From: Lingula anatina
Lineage: Eukaryota; Brachiopoda; Lingulata; Lingulida; Lingulidae
DNA: 64,000 bases
Direction of reading: 5' to 3'
Assembly (NCBI RefSeq): GCF_001039355.2
Contig: NW_019776119.1
Location: forward strand, 1-64,000
The notes under the pieces were generated by a model. It searched no databases. It was not told where the DNA came from and was given only the letters and a program-made list of their open reading frames with translations. This document shows, in pieces, positions 32,391-45,400 of the stretch. How positions within the stretch are numbered: the first letter of the stretch is position 1; each line of letters starts with the position of its first letter. Both the position numbers and the translations under genes were made by a program.

Positions 32391-33131
32391 AAATTAATGC
32401 GCATGCGTAATAGCTTAAACCTAATTTTGTCAACAAATGTGTGAAACGCTGACTAGGTTGCATTCTGTGCTATTGTAGTTCTTTATTTAGATAATACTTT
32501 ATAGATTTGAACAAATAAAATATCTTTATTTTAAAAAGCTCCATTCAAGAGTAATTTTTTTTCAATCGAGGTACGTGCATGAAAGTCTTAGATCTACCAA
32601 GGAGTTATAACTCCTTGGATCTACAAGCTTCAAGTTCAAGTCAAATGTTTGCGGTGTTTGTCGCGAGACTACTTTTACCAGTGAAATGTCTAGAAATGTA
32701 GATCTATAGTCGGTGCAATGTCACAAGTAACAGGCATAGAGGTGCTGTCTGAGAACACAGTTATTAAGAAGGACTTGAAGTAAGGAGGGGGGGGCAAGCA
32801 GAGAGCAGCAGCAACAGAGAAAATTCTGTGCAATTGTGTTAGTTGAGACATGATCATCTTCTCCACTTGTCAAATTGTGCGATTTTGCTCTTGTTCTCAC
32901 GCTGACCATTCTGTGAATTCAGTAGTAAAACGATATGAATGTTTTTTTTTTTTTTTTTTTTTTTTAATAAGATTGATTTTTAGTAGTGTAAATTTTAAAT
33001 GGTTTCCAATGAGAGTTTATGATTAAAATATTGTAGTCATTTTAATGATTTTAGTATATTAGCCATTATTGTAAGGCGCCTTGAGATAGAATGTAAGGCG
33101 CCATATAAGAATCTTATTATTATTATTATTA
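32391..33131. other. Region upstream of NUF2, ends in SINE-like tail
   Basis: No gene was seen. It contains a T-run (32941-32966) and, at its end, the SINE-like tail described separately. Confidence 0.4.
33070..33131 (+). mobile_element. SINE-like 3' tail cut by assembly gap
   Basis: GTAAGGCGCCTTGAGATAG, then AAGGCGCCATATAAGAA and (TTA)n match the general form of 3' ends of tRNA-derived SINEs in marine animals (GCGCCTTGAG...GGCGC-ATATAA, then a simple repeat). The upstream body is not recognised, so only a remnant is claimed. Confidence 0.5.
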
Positions 33132-33572
33132 NNNNNNNNNNNNNNNNNNNNNNNNNNNNNNNNNNNNNNNNNNNNNNNNNNNNNNNNNNNNNNNNNNNNN
33201 NNNNNNNNNNNNNNNNNNNNNNNNNNNNNNNNNNNNNNNNNNNNNNNNNNNNNNNNNNNNNNNNNNNNNNNNNNNNNNNNNNNNNNNNNNNNNNNNNNNN
33301 NNNNNNNNNNNNNNNNNNNNNNNNNNNNNNNNNNNNNNNNNNNNNNNNNNNNNNNNNNNNNNNNNNNNNNNNNNNNNNNNNNNNNNNNNNNNNNNNNNNN
33401 NNNNNNNNNNNNNNNNNNNNNNNNNNNNNNNNNNNNNNNNNNNNNNNNNNNNNNNNNNNNNNNNNNNNNNNNNNNNNNNNNNNNNNNNNNNNNNNNNNNN
33501 NNNNNNNNNNNNNNNNNNNNNNNNNNNNNNNNNNNNNNNNNNNNNNNNNNNNNNNNNNNNNNNNNNNNNNNN
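33132..33572. other. Assembly gap
   Basis: A run of 441 N. It starts in a TTA simple repeat, which probably caused the gap. Open frames through it are artefacts. Confidence 0.99.
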
Positions 33573-36193
33573 TATATAAATAATTTCTTTCTCTCGATCA
33601 GTAATTTCAGACTGCATTTTTTTCTGTGTGGCAACAGAAAGGTGAAATGCATGCATTGAAGGATGACAAAATCTGACTACTGAGATGGCAACAAGGTCAA
33701 ATTTTGATGGAAATTATGTTTGACATGTTTTTGGTCTAGACTTCCAATTTTTCCTTTTAATATGAATGTCATTTGATCATGAGCTGCTTGATTTCACTAA
33801 TGACCATTACTGTGTGACACTTATAAAATTTCAGCACCGTGTGATATTGCTTGACTTATCAAATGGAGACATAGGCTGTGTTCAGAATATAAGTTTTCGT
33901 ACTAGGATTGATCTATCTCAGCAACTTCTTGATCTCAGCAAGGATTCTCGTTAAGGTGCAGTCAATGTAATCAGCTAAATTAATTGTTTGACATGTCCCC
34001 TCGCAAAGCAACATGAACAACATCATGGACCACAAAGTTTTTTCGACTTTACCCAAGTACTTAAAGTTAGGAGCAGTCAATATAAGTACCTGAGTATCAT
34101 ACAATTGCTGCAATGAAACCCACTTTGCTGTTAATATTTTCTTTTTTCTTTTTTCTTTTTTTTTTCAAAAAAAATTTGAACATTGTATATGAAAGTTCAA
34201 TTATTCTGAAGGCTTGAACATAGAAATGTAGCCTTACTTGTAACATTTTTTGAAGTTTTTCCACAGCCCCTGGTATGTCTCAGATGGATATGTAATGAAC
34301 ATATAATGCCACAATTATCTAGTCTTTTTGTCAATAACAGCAATCAATACCACCCTTGCACATGCTTCTTGTCTCACCTACTGCAATTAAAGCTATTCAA
34401 ACAGTATTCCATTATGAAATATTTACCACAAAGAGCAATTCAAACCTTGGAATATCTCTCATTTATGCTCTCTTTATACCTTAATGGGAGAGTTTCATGT
34501 AAGATTTCCCTGTAATTATGCTTTTAAGAGGTGTATCTCTTCTTTGCTCAAGTGTTCTAACTGCTAGCCAATCTCTTCTGCCTATAATATCAAGAATTCT
34601 TTTTTTCACATTTTTTCTTACATTGCCAATTCATTATTTTTTATAAGAGACTTACATGTGTATTATATGCCAATTTAGTATCAGTAATTAGATATTCATA
34701 ATTGTGATGCATTTATATGTATTCCTATGCAATATTTTTTACTAAGTACAAAAACAACATTTGTGATTTAGTATATCTTTTTTTTTTTTTTTTTTTTTTT
34801 TTGTTCTTTTCAATTTTAGTCTTCAAAATGTGAGGCATAATTTATTTCTGAAGCTGAAAAGATCAGAATTGCTGTAGACCGACACTTCCTGCAATGGATT
34901 ACCTTTTAAAGATATAGAAAATTAACTGTCTTGTTTAATTTATATTTTCAGTAATTTCAATCACTTTTATATTTTAATATGAAACCTTGAAGTTATTTTG
35001 GAAATGTGAAATGATTTAGGCATATTATAACTTTGTAAAGAACGATGCAAGAAGACTGTATGCTACTACTGCGAGTCAGATCTAGGCTACAGATTTGCCA
35101 TGAAGTAATGATATTAATAATATCTATGTCTAGGATTGCCGACTCATTAGTGAAATGGAAATGGTGTTTTACTAGGGCATTGGAGAGCCTTGTAATTTTC
35201 TAGACGAAAAGGTAGTGTAGTAATTTGGTTTGGTAAGTATCGAAGTGATTGCATTCAATAGGTTTTCTTTTTTCTCCCGTGTTGCTTTGATTCAAGTGCT
35301 GTACCTCCAGCAAGGGTGATATTTGTACATGTTGCAAACGCTTGTTCCATTTTTCAGCCCACATTTTACAAAACATTCATAAAATTTTTAAATTTTAAAA
35401 GTGAAAACTTAAAAGTGAGTAAATAAGCCCTTCAAGTTTAATTTAATAAAGCCATGCAGCTTTAATGACTTCATCCTTTTCTGTCGATTTGCTATGCATT
35501 TATGTTTGTCATCTGGTCAGCATTGAAGAGTTAACAACATATGATAGCAACCTGCAGAAGAAAATGAAATAGTTACATGTACATGTATAAACCCACTTTT
35601 TTATTTAAAAATTGGCAATATAAAAAATACTTTGTTTTGGTTTAGAAGGCATGTTTTAAAATCAGTTGGAGAACATTTAGTTAGGAAAACAAGGCCAATG
35701 TGTCTTTGTGTGGTCCCATTGATGATGTAAAATTTGAAAATTAGCTTAATTTTGGCTTTCACAAATGTTTCTTGTTGTGTTTTCAAGAGGTTAGCCATCT
35801 GGGTCATGTTAAATTTTCATTACAGCAAAAAAAAAAAAAAAAACTGATCATTTTCACACTCTGCACACATGCATTTTGTCCTGACCATAGGGGAAGTAAA
35901 CAGAAGTTCACTTTTTTCAGCTGAATACAATCAAGGATATCAACTTTCCATCCCTACAAAATTTACACAAAAAGGGCCAATTAAGAAAGATATTTGAAGT
36001 GAAATAAAAAAATCAAGCACTTGTGTTGGTGCTTTTAAAAACAAAAGAGTGAAAAAAGATAAAAAGCAATGTATATTGATCTCTGCAAGGAAAGGGACTT
36101 TATTTGACAAAGAGTATTTTATACCAACCAATTTTTATTGTGTTTAAAATGGAGAAACCTGCACAAAGGCACACATAGTTGATCAGTTTTCAG
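33573..36193. other. Intergenic, upstream of secreted-peptide exon
   Basis: AT-rich with T-runs near 34140 and 34780. The missing first exon(s) of the gene at 36194 should lie here, but I could not identify them. Confidence 0.35.
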
Positions 36194-36379
36194 ATATTCC
36201 TCGTTTTGATATTGGTTTGTTGCTATGGTAACCAGGTGGTAATATGCAACATATTGGAATCCATTACCCTAGATGTTTGTCACCTTTCCTGTCGTAGAGG
36301 GATGAGGGAAGTACCAAAAATAGAACCTTGTCTGAGAGAGAAGATCCGTGATTACTGCATACCCACTTGCCTACAGTGA
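36194..36379 (+). CDS. Last exon of a small secreted six-cysteine protein
   Basis: After an acceptor TTTTCAG at 36187-36193 a frame of 61 codons plus TGA follows. It starts with a hydrophobic stretch (IFLVLILVCCYGNQ), the end of a signal peptide, then a mature part with spacing C-x10-C-x3-C-x12-C-x7-C-x3-C. The two C-x3-C pairs, 20 residues apart, are typical of a disulphide-linked helical hairpin. AATAAA follows at 36430-36435. No ATG is available in frame nearby, so an upstream exon must supply the start. I do not recognise the family: spacing does not fit insulin, CHH/ITP or glycoprotein hormones. It could be a neuropeptide, a defence peptide or another secreted factor. Confidence 0.5.
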   Translation: MFLVLILVCCYGNQVVICNILESITLDVCHLSCRRGMREVPKIEPCLREKIRDYCIPTCLQ

Positions 36380-36429
36380 CATTTCACTGTATCATTCAGT
36401 AAAACTAAGCATCAAGGACATTGAATACA

Positions 36430-36435
36430 AATAAA
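36430..36435 (+). terminator. Poly(A) signal after six-cysteine exon
   Basis: AATAAA lies 50 bases past the TGA, supporting this as a 3'-terminal exon. Confidence 0.5.
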
Positions 36436-39400
36436 CATATGTATATGGCCACTTCAGTTTGCTTTTCATAAAAATGAAAATTTCTTTCTAGTTAAACGTG
36501 AGTTTTTATTGTATGGAAAATGTAGTGAATTGTCTTTGTAGCACCTGTATAATAGGAAGGAACAACAAGAGAAACTGTTTCTAAATTACAGGTTTCAGGC
36601 AATACATTGGATTAAAGCATCAGAAAGATTACTTATTTTTTCATGTGAAGTCAAAGATTTTAAGCATCAAGTACCATCTACAGTACTTCACACCATGTCT
36701 GACATTACTGATTATCTTGTGAGGGAATTAACCTAGTAAATAAAACTGAATATTGATATTAACTGTCACCAGATTAGATAAGTCATATCGGTATATTCCA
36801 GAATGCAGATCTTAAGAAAATATATCAAAGAAAAATAACTTTAACTTTCTAGTGCTTATGTATATACACACACGCAGGGCAAATATTGTCACAGATTGTT
36901 TGGTGGTCTCAACACAAATATAGATACGATGTTTGATAAAAGTTAGAAAACAGAACAGACTATATAATAGAGAATGCTGTTGTTTTGATCCCAGTGGCTA
37001 GAATGGTTTCTTTTTTAAAGATATTTTGTCATATTTTCTGAACCTGAAAAAGCATGACATGCCAATCCTTTTCACATGTGGACATATATTCAATTTGTCA
37101 CATCAGAAATGAAGTCTTGTGTGTAGGTGAATCAATGAGGCATGTATGAAATTGCTCCCAGACTACTTCTTAATCAGGATTTACACAGATAGAAGTTTTA
37201 TGCTGCTTGATCACACCAAAGGGGAAAGGGGTGGGGAATAAGGCTCATGTTTCTTCATTACTTAAGGTCTTTAATTTCCATCCCTAAACTTATAAGGGGT
37301 GACTATGTAGTACTGAAAATATATTTATTTAAAAAGTGGTGACATTTTTCGTGGTAAAAAATAGAAATATTAACCTCAAGGATTTTGTGTCATTTTTAGT
37401 ATAGGCTTATAGGAAGAAAAATGACTTGTGGTGCATGTTCATAGGCTGTGTCGCCACATGTGGAGGAGCATGAAAAGGTTATTCATGTTTACATAGATGT
37501 AAGTCATCTGCAGATAAGTGAAAGATATTGTAGAATCAATAAAAAGTAGATCTGCTAAAGGAATGTCTATGCTACATATAAAGGGTTGCATCCCAATTTA
37601 TCAGTGAAAAGATATGTATATATATATATATATTTGGATGATTTGTCGTTTAGAAATTTTGTTGTTGTTTTTTTCAATGAGTGTTTATCCTCCAACAGTT
37701 ATTGTTTGTATGACACAATTTCCACAGAATTGATTTTCAGGTTTTAGTGATTATTATTTAGCAACTGATTTACAATCTTTAATACCAAACATCCAACATG
37801 AGTGGCCTAACAAAACAGAAGAAATAAAACATTTTGTGAATGCTTTTTTCTTTCCTTCAAAAGCAACATGTTATGTCCTCATCTTTATCAGTGGAGAGGT
37901 ATAAAGGCAGCAAGCTAGATACATCCTTTTTGTTCCAGAAGGACAAGAATCTATTTTTAATGTCCACAAATATGTGTATTTTATCCTTACTTCAAGTGGC
38001 TGTTATTATAGTTTTTTGCATGTTGAAAGAATATAAAGCCATTTACTTAAAAGCATATTGCGTGGAGTGGGAAAATGTTTTAAGCATGATATTTGTTTGT
38101 AGTCCCAAGTGCCGCACCTTTACTATCATCAGGGACATGGTCTCAAATGTATGATATGTGGATTGAAAGTAGATTACCTTCACTAAAAATGGAGTGATAT
38201 TTTTTTTTCCTTTGGCTGTGGCTTTGGCAGGCCTTTACCTCATTCTGTCTGCCCCAGGAGAGTAATTGTAAAATGCCCTCAGATTCAACAACATAGCTTA
38301 AACTCCAAACAGCTTTCAGAGTAGGGGTTGAAACCAAAATCAAATTATGACATCACATCTGTCTGCTGTATTTCAGACAGCGCAAATCAAAAATCAGCGA
38401 GAGGAAATCCAAGACAAATGTTGAAAAAGCCCTTTAAATTAAGGAAAGTTCAACACCAGATCAGCTACACATTTATTTTCATTACACATTTTGTCCTGTA
38501 CTGATGATCATGGGTAGTCTGTCATCTATCAATAAAAAGCCGTTTTCTGACAAGTTAGAAGTGTCCCTGGAGACCACTTGAGCTAAATCTAATTCTGATG
38601 ACCAGAGATTGATGCAGAATTGCAATGGATCTATTGCATGCTATTTTTCTGGAATTTTTTTTTTCTGCTGAAGCAATGGATTCAATTTTCAATAATTTCC
38701 TAAATTGTATTTGAGGAGAAGTGACATAAAATGTGATGACAGTAAAGATGCATTGCAAAGATCGCAGCCTGAAGTAGAGGCATTGACAAACTACCACATT
38801 GGGCAAGATGATAGCTTTTTCCCTGAGGGCCATGTTGATACATGTGCACTATGATAAAAGATATCTAGAAAATCTAATTTCTCTTCTAATATGCTGTATT
38901 CAATCTATGCTTTTTTTAAGTGCTTTCCATGTTTAAGCTTGCTGTACTTTTTAGCAGTCAATTTCTGAAACCTTGGCATTACATCAAGTTAGAAGCTCAG
39001 TTCCTTAGTTGAAGTAATTTAGCATGAAAAAAAAACATTTAGCAAAAGAATTTATATTTTATGCTAATCACTGTACACTTAAATATATTCTCGAGTTTAA
39101 GTGAAGCATTTCACCAAGATTATAGAGTATCATTTCATATTAGCTTTTTGAAATAGTTAAAACTGGAAAATAATGTTATTGGAGAACTGTTAGAGTACTT
39201 TGGCATGAAGAAATTGTCAGTTATTCAACAGAATCTGACATGCAGACACAGCTAACAGCTTTTTAAGTTTAAGAAGTGGAAACAAAATCTTTCTACAAAT
39301 TCCAAAGATTTGACCCTAGTTTCCCCCTAGGGACGGACTCTTAAGTTTTGAAACAATGACCAGTCATCAAATCTGCCATTGTGTCATGTTTACATGATTA

Positions 39401-42400
39401 AAAATATGCACCTTAAAAATGTATTTAGGTAACCAAAATCAATCTATTGATTCAGCAGTCAGTTTTTCTTCCTTGATTAAATTAAAGCAAAAGTACAGTA
39501 TTCTCCTTTTTCTGACTTGGATATATTCATTCCAGTTGGGATTGGGAATACATTCAAAACCTAAAATCAAAACTTGTCTCAAAACGGTTGAACTTAACAA
39601 AAAGGATTTACATAGCCTGAGTCAGTCCTTAGAAAACTTATGGACTATTTGGCATTTTTAAGCTAGAAAAAGCAATAGTGTGCAAAAAATTTTTTTGTCC
39701 CTGAAACCAGACAGTGAGCCCTGAGAGGGATTCATATTGCATGGGTGTTTTCCTCTAGTTGTAGGTTTTCTAAGGGCAAAGTTTAAACATTTTCTTTGCA
39801 TATATTCTAGGAAAAATCAAGTTATTTCATTAGCACATTCAGATTGCAAATGTAGAAATATAGAACACAACAACAGCAAGAAAAAAATGGCCGTGGAGTT
39901 ATTTTTGGTTCAATTCAATCATCGAAAACACATGCAAAGGTTAATCAGATATGTTTATTCTCCAGTTAACTTTTGTACAGAGCCTGATTAAAACATTTAA
40001 AGAATTTTTTTCCTTTTTTCATTTTATGTCTGGAGACCAGAGTTCTTATTGAAACTAGATTGAGAAATGTTAAGCCTGAATGTGTTCCATAGCATGACAG
40101 CACCACTCCCAGCAGACCAAGTTTCATTTGAAGTATGATGTATTGTGACATCTTAATTGTTACAGTTTTTACGTATGTGCATTAATCGTTTAGTTACGTA
40201 TCTTTTCTAGGAGGGGCATCAGGTATTTTTTCTAAAATATTTTATCTTTTTCACTATTAAGGATGGAAGGGACAACCATTTAAGACCATTATTTCTCTTT
40301 TCACTGGCTAAAAATCAATTGTAATTTCAGTAGGATTTTGAGGTGAAGTTTTCAGTTTTCTCACATAATTGTTTAATTGGATTGCTGAATATTATAGACC
40401 TCCAGTTTGTTTCAGGGAGTGCTAGGTGGTCTGTTGTGCCTTTTTGTTGTAATGAGATTTCTGAGAATTTTATTGGCATTTTTGGCTTCTTTCATTATAG
40501 TAGATAAATACCTTTGTTTAGCAATTTAGTGTCTATATTAGGCAAGTAGCAATGTATTTAAATTTAAAGGAAGCCAAATTGGCTCAAGGCACGCCATAAT
40601 ATTTTGATCAGATTTTTGCTTTGTTTTTCAAAATGAAATATGTTAGTTTAATCTTATCCATATCTTTCAAACATTGTATCCAGATGCATTTTCTGGATCA
40701 TTTTTATATGTAGACACATAGGTAAACAATTTTTTTGTATTTTTTAACACAATGAATTAAACATATAAACCCCCATTTAATAAATATTACTTTTTTTCAA
40801 TACTCTGTACCTGGTGTTGACATGAAAATGCTGAAAAAATGTCAATAAAAAACTTACCTTCACTCCACTGACTTAAAATTTTCAGTTTTTGTGTTTAACG
40901 TCTGTATATGTGTCAGTTTCACTGTCTATGTTTTCTTGACTGACAGTCATCACAATCTCTTCATTTTATAATACTCTGGTGAAATCTAAAATCAGATTTT
41001 TATGTAAGTTGTAAAGTACTTATCAGTAACATACTTGATTTATTTTTCTTTTAAAAGAACTGTTACCTGTGCCATTTCGAGAGACATTTTCTCTGTCAAA
41101 AAGAAAAATTATACTTGCAATCAATTATTTTTGCTTCAAACCACATGTTTCATTCATTTGCATCTTAGTGTTTGTTTGTAATGAGTTACAGAGGATTTTA
41201 CGTAACATATATAGTAAACATAAAATAAAGCAGTTTTAATTTTAAATTGCAGTGAACCCTGCCACACCCCCCCCCCCCACACACACACACACACACAGGC
41301 ACGAATGCATGCACACACACACACATACACACACACGTGCTGACCCACTTGGCTCTCTTTTCGGGCATGTGTCTCACTTCCCATCCCCCAAGTGCTACTG
41401 TATTCTTCCCCTCCCCCCTCCTCTCCTCCCCCAGCATATACCCTTCATTCTCCCAGTGTTGTGCTATTTGGAAGACTTCCACCAACCATACCTCTGTACA
41501 AGGGGAAGCAACATTCTATATCTTTGGTTTTAAGCAAATAAAAACATCCCAGGGGACAGAATTCAACAAAATAGTATGAAAAAAATCCGGATAGGACCTT
41601 GTAAAGTGTGCATGGAGATTTTTCAGCCTCTCTCTGACCCTTTTGTCACCTTTTTCTCTTTCACAGAATATATCCTGTCCCACGTGATTTCCCAGAATGT
41701 AGATTAGTTCCACCGTATTGATTGTGTGCCTTTGGATAACCTAGTACCTGTTCTTTTGCAAGTCTCAGAGGTCCAAGATTGTCAAGTTCTGGATAATATT
41801 GTTTTTATGCTTTTTTTCTGTGGGACTTTCATGTATAACTTTTTATTAGTTTCATTATAGAGGATAATTGTATTGATTTTATGATGTTATTACATGCTTG
41901 AAGTTCTTGCAAAGAAAACTGAGCACTGCAGAAGAAGGAAATAGAAAATTGTTCACATCAGTTTTGGAAAGTGCAAATTAAGTTAAAGTATGGTTATTAG
42001 AGGTTCAAAGTAGTTTGCCACTGATTATGTTGTCTATAATCACCATCTATCATATCTTTTTATTGCGCTGTCAGTTTAAAAAGGGAAGAGTTAAAATAAT
42101 GTGCCATTGTGCTTAAATCTTTAAAAACTTGTTAGTTAAATTATTCTAGTTAGTTTTTTAAAACTGAAATTAGCATGATAACAGTTTGAGTCTTTTGTTC
42201 CTAAATTATCATAAAAAAAAATGTGTAATAAGGGAAGGAATAATTTCACTACTGCCTTGCTTAAGTTGCCTTTCTCGATGCCATGTGCCAGATTTTTTTT
42301 TCTTTCACTATGAATGGTGGAATGGAATGCATGGAACACCATGCCAGGAAACATCTGAGGATTGTTATGCAATCTTCATATTTTTTTGCTGTCTTTTTCT

Positions 42401-45400
42401 CTTTTTGTACTTCTAAGCTGAGTAGATTAAGAACAGTGCAAAACAACGGCTGTCCTGAGGCAAGATTCAAAATCCAGTTACGCGAATTTTGCGTGCTCCA
42501 TAAGAAACCAACTGACTTAGCAGTCTTGGCAGTCTCCATGACAAATTTCATACCTTTGCCAGACAGGTGTGTAATATAAAACTCATGCAAAATCTTGAAC
42601 AATCACAGCTTTTCACAGTTATGTTGTTTTCCTTCCCAGCAAGGGTAGTGCTGATGTAAAAGGAGTGGAATTGGGCCTTGATTAAATCAGCAGTTTACTT
42701 TGGTGTTCTTTTATGTAATTTATGTGTGTTTCACATATTGTTAAATAGGTTGCACATTTCTTTTTGTTTTTGTAACAGAGATCATATGAAGAAGGTCAAA
42801 CAGCAATGCTGAAGATGTGTAAGAAATATAGAGTTAGCCAAAATAAAAACTGTTTTAATATTATTTTGCTTTTATGTAGTACAGAATTTTTAATAAAATC
42901 TTTTAAAATCTTTTTTATCATTTTTAATGAAATATGGTTTTTCTATTTATCATATCAGTAACACGCATTGGACTGTATAAGTTGTTCACAATTTATGATT
43001 TCAATAAAAATTATTTGTGTCATTTATATTTAGGTACTCTGCACACCATTAGTTGTGATATGTTTTTCACTTTTGGACCATGTACTGCCCTTAGAAGCTC
43101 CATTTTGCAGTTTTATCCCTTCATATTTACAGTGCAATAAGACAATTTTAAGAATGGTAAATGTGATAAAATTTGTGCCCCCTTCAAGGCCTCTGTCAGA
43201 TTCATAACTCATATTTTTCATATGTTTATGATTTCCCTTTAGGGCCCCTGTAACATTTCCATCTCATATTATATGTATGATCTGCCCATGGTGTACCCTA
43301 GCTACACAACTGTGGTTAAGCAGTTGTTTTTTTTATCACTCTCTCTATCCCCCCCCCCCCCCCCCCGGCCCCTGCCCACTGGTGGCTCCTGTGGTCATAT
43401 TCAATGCATGAGGCAAGGCATAGATTTGGTAATGAGGGACTAATCCTTGCATGACTTTCAAGACTAATCACAGTCTTATCCACAGGAAATGAAATATTCA
43501 ATATTCCATGACTTCAGTCTCCCTGTTTTCTGTTTAATTAAGTCAGCAATTACCCTTGCCTGGATATTGGAAGGCTGACTTCCAAGTAATTGAATCTGGT
43601 GCATTTTCTTAGGTTTAAGAATCTGTGCGCAGTCAATACTTTTTTACCCATAGGGGAGACAGACCATGAAGTTACTGGAATGGAGTACCAAGACGAAGTC
43701 AGATATGATTCACTTAGGTAGCTTCCATTTCTTCCGTCATTACAAAATTAACTTTGTCTCATTCATATCACTGTATATTCTCTTGTTGCTTTTATGTGCA
43801 TCTTATTTTTTCAGTTTGGATGATGACAAAATAATGTTTGCGTGTCTAATTGATGAATTTTTATAGTTTTTTTAGTAAAAAGTGTATAAAAATGGCCCAT
43901 TAGATTCAATAAAAGAAATATATAAACATGGCATATATGTGGTTAATGACAAAAAAATTCTATGTCAATTAAAGGTGAGAACAAAGGATTTATAGGGTTG
44001 CTGATTAACAGATTAGCAGTGGATTAAGAGATTTGTTCATAATAAGCAGGTGGGCAGTCTTGAGACTTCAGCATCAGGGAAGAAACTTAATGTGGTCCTT
44101 TCATAGCAAAAGTAAGATTGATCAGTAACTCTTAACTTTGGAAAAGCAGAGCTTTAAGTAAAATTATAGAATTATTAAGGAATTAGTTAGATAAGCTTTT
44201 CCTTGTTTTCCTGTTTGCAACCATGAAATAAATATTAAGTGTAAAAATACTGTCACCTGTTCCAAAATAAAAAAAAAACAAAAAACAATTAAATATTCAC
44301 TGGGTTGAAACTAAAAGAAGACAAATGTGATAATAGTAAATGTTTACGTTTCATATTTGTGTAACAGGACTCGTAGCTGGACACAAAACTCAAATAAAAT
44401 TTGTCTATTACTTTTTTTTCATTAAACTATCCATTTTTTATATAAATTTTGTCTATACCTGGGTTAGGCCTCTGTCATATTATATCAACAATGAACAATA
44501 CAATAAAGAAAGTTACTAAAAATAATTTAAATTGTTGGAAATTTTATATGACACTTGTTTCCTCATTAAACCCCCTGCTTTCAGTACAGTTCCCGTTAGT
44601 AATGGCAACCCTTTTGTTAATCTTGTACTTCTTTAAGAACACCTTGTACAGCACACTGATACTTCTCCAAGAATAATGATGTAGCATATATTGAATTGAT
44701 TGGCAAAATGATATCATTAAGGATGCATTATTAATTGTCTGGGATTTCAATGTTCTCTCTGTCTAGCAGCCTGCAATCTTTAATATTTCTGATTAATTAA
44801 AGTGGGAGAGGATCCTGGTTGTTAAGATTACAAGCATGATTAATGAATTAATGATATAAAGGTATTGACAGCACTTCAGTTGAACTCTATGTTTTTCTTT
44901 TACTGTTAATAGGTCTACAAATTAGAAACATTCGATCTGTTTCATTAATTAATTTAAAGAGTACTTTGGTGGTGGAAATCTGTCAAGTTTTCATAAAAAT
45001 GATGGTAGTTTAAAACACTGAGGTTTTGGGAATCATCAATTGGAAAGTTTGTGATATAAAATATATATAATATATATAATGTTTATTTTTGTATTTGAAT
45101 AAGAGAAATATTTCTTCATGAGGTAGGGGACCATTAAAAATTAATTGGATGATAACAAAATCCCAAATACCCTCTGTAGGAGAATGGTAGTTTTTTGTCT
45201 AAGGTTATATCTTTTTATCATTTTCTTGCTTTTAATATAGATACAGAAATATTTAGGTGATGTCTGGCGATGCCATATGAAAAGCTAAAATGTTTTTGGC
45301 TATTGTGATAGGAAAGTATGGTATGAAAGAATGATCTGCTGTATACAAACATATAATTTTGCACAGGTTGCTAAGTGCATTGTTGTCATTTGTCGTTTTT

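Noticed and set aside
33059-33656. Two minus-strand open frames of 175-197 codons
   Set aside because: They run through the N gap and are artefacts of unknown bases.
37840-38154. 104-codon plus frame in the intergenic region
   Set aside because: No recognisable features beyond a hydrophobic patch; no supporting exon structure.
42261-42602. Overlapping frames of 98-113 codons on both strands
   Set aside because: Both strands are open at once, there is no homology I recognise, and no flanking splice signals fit.
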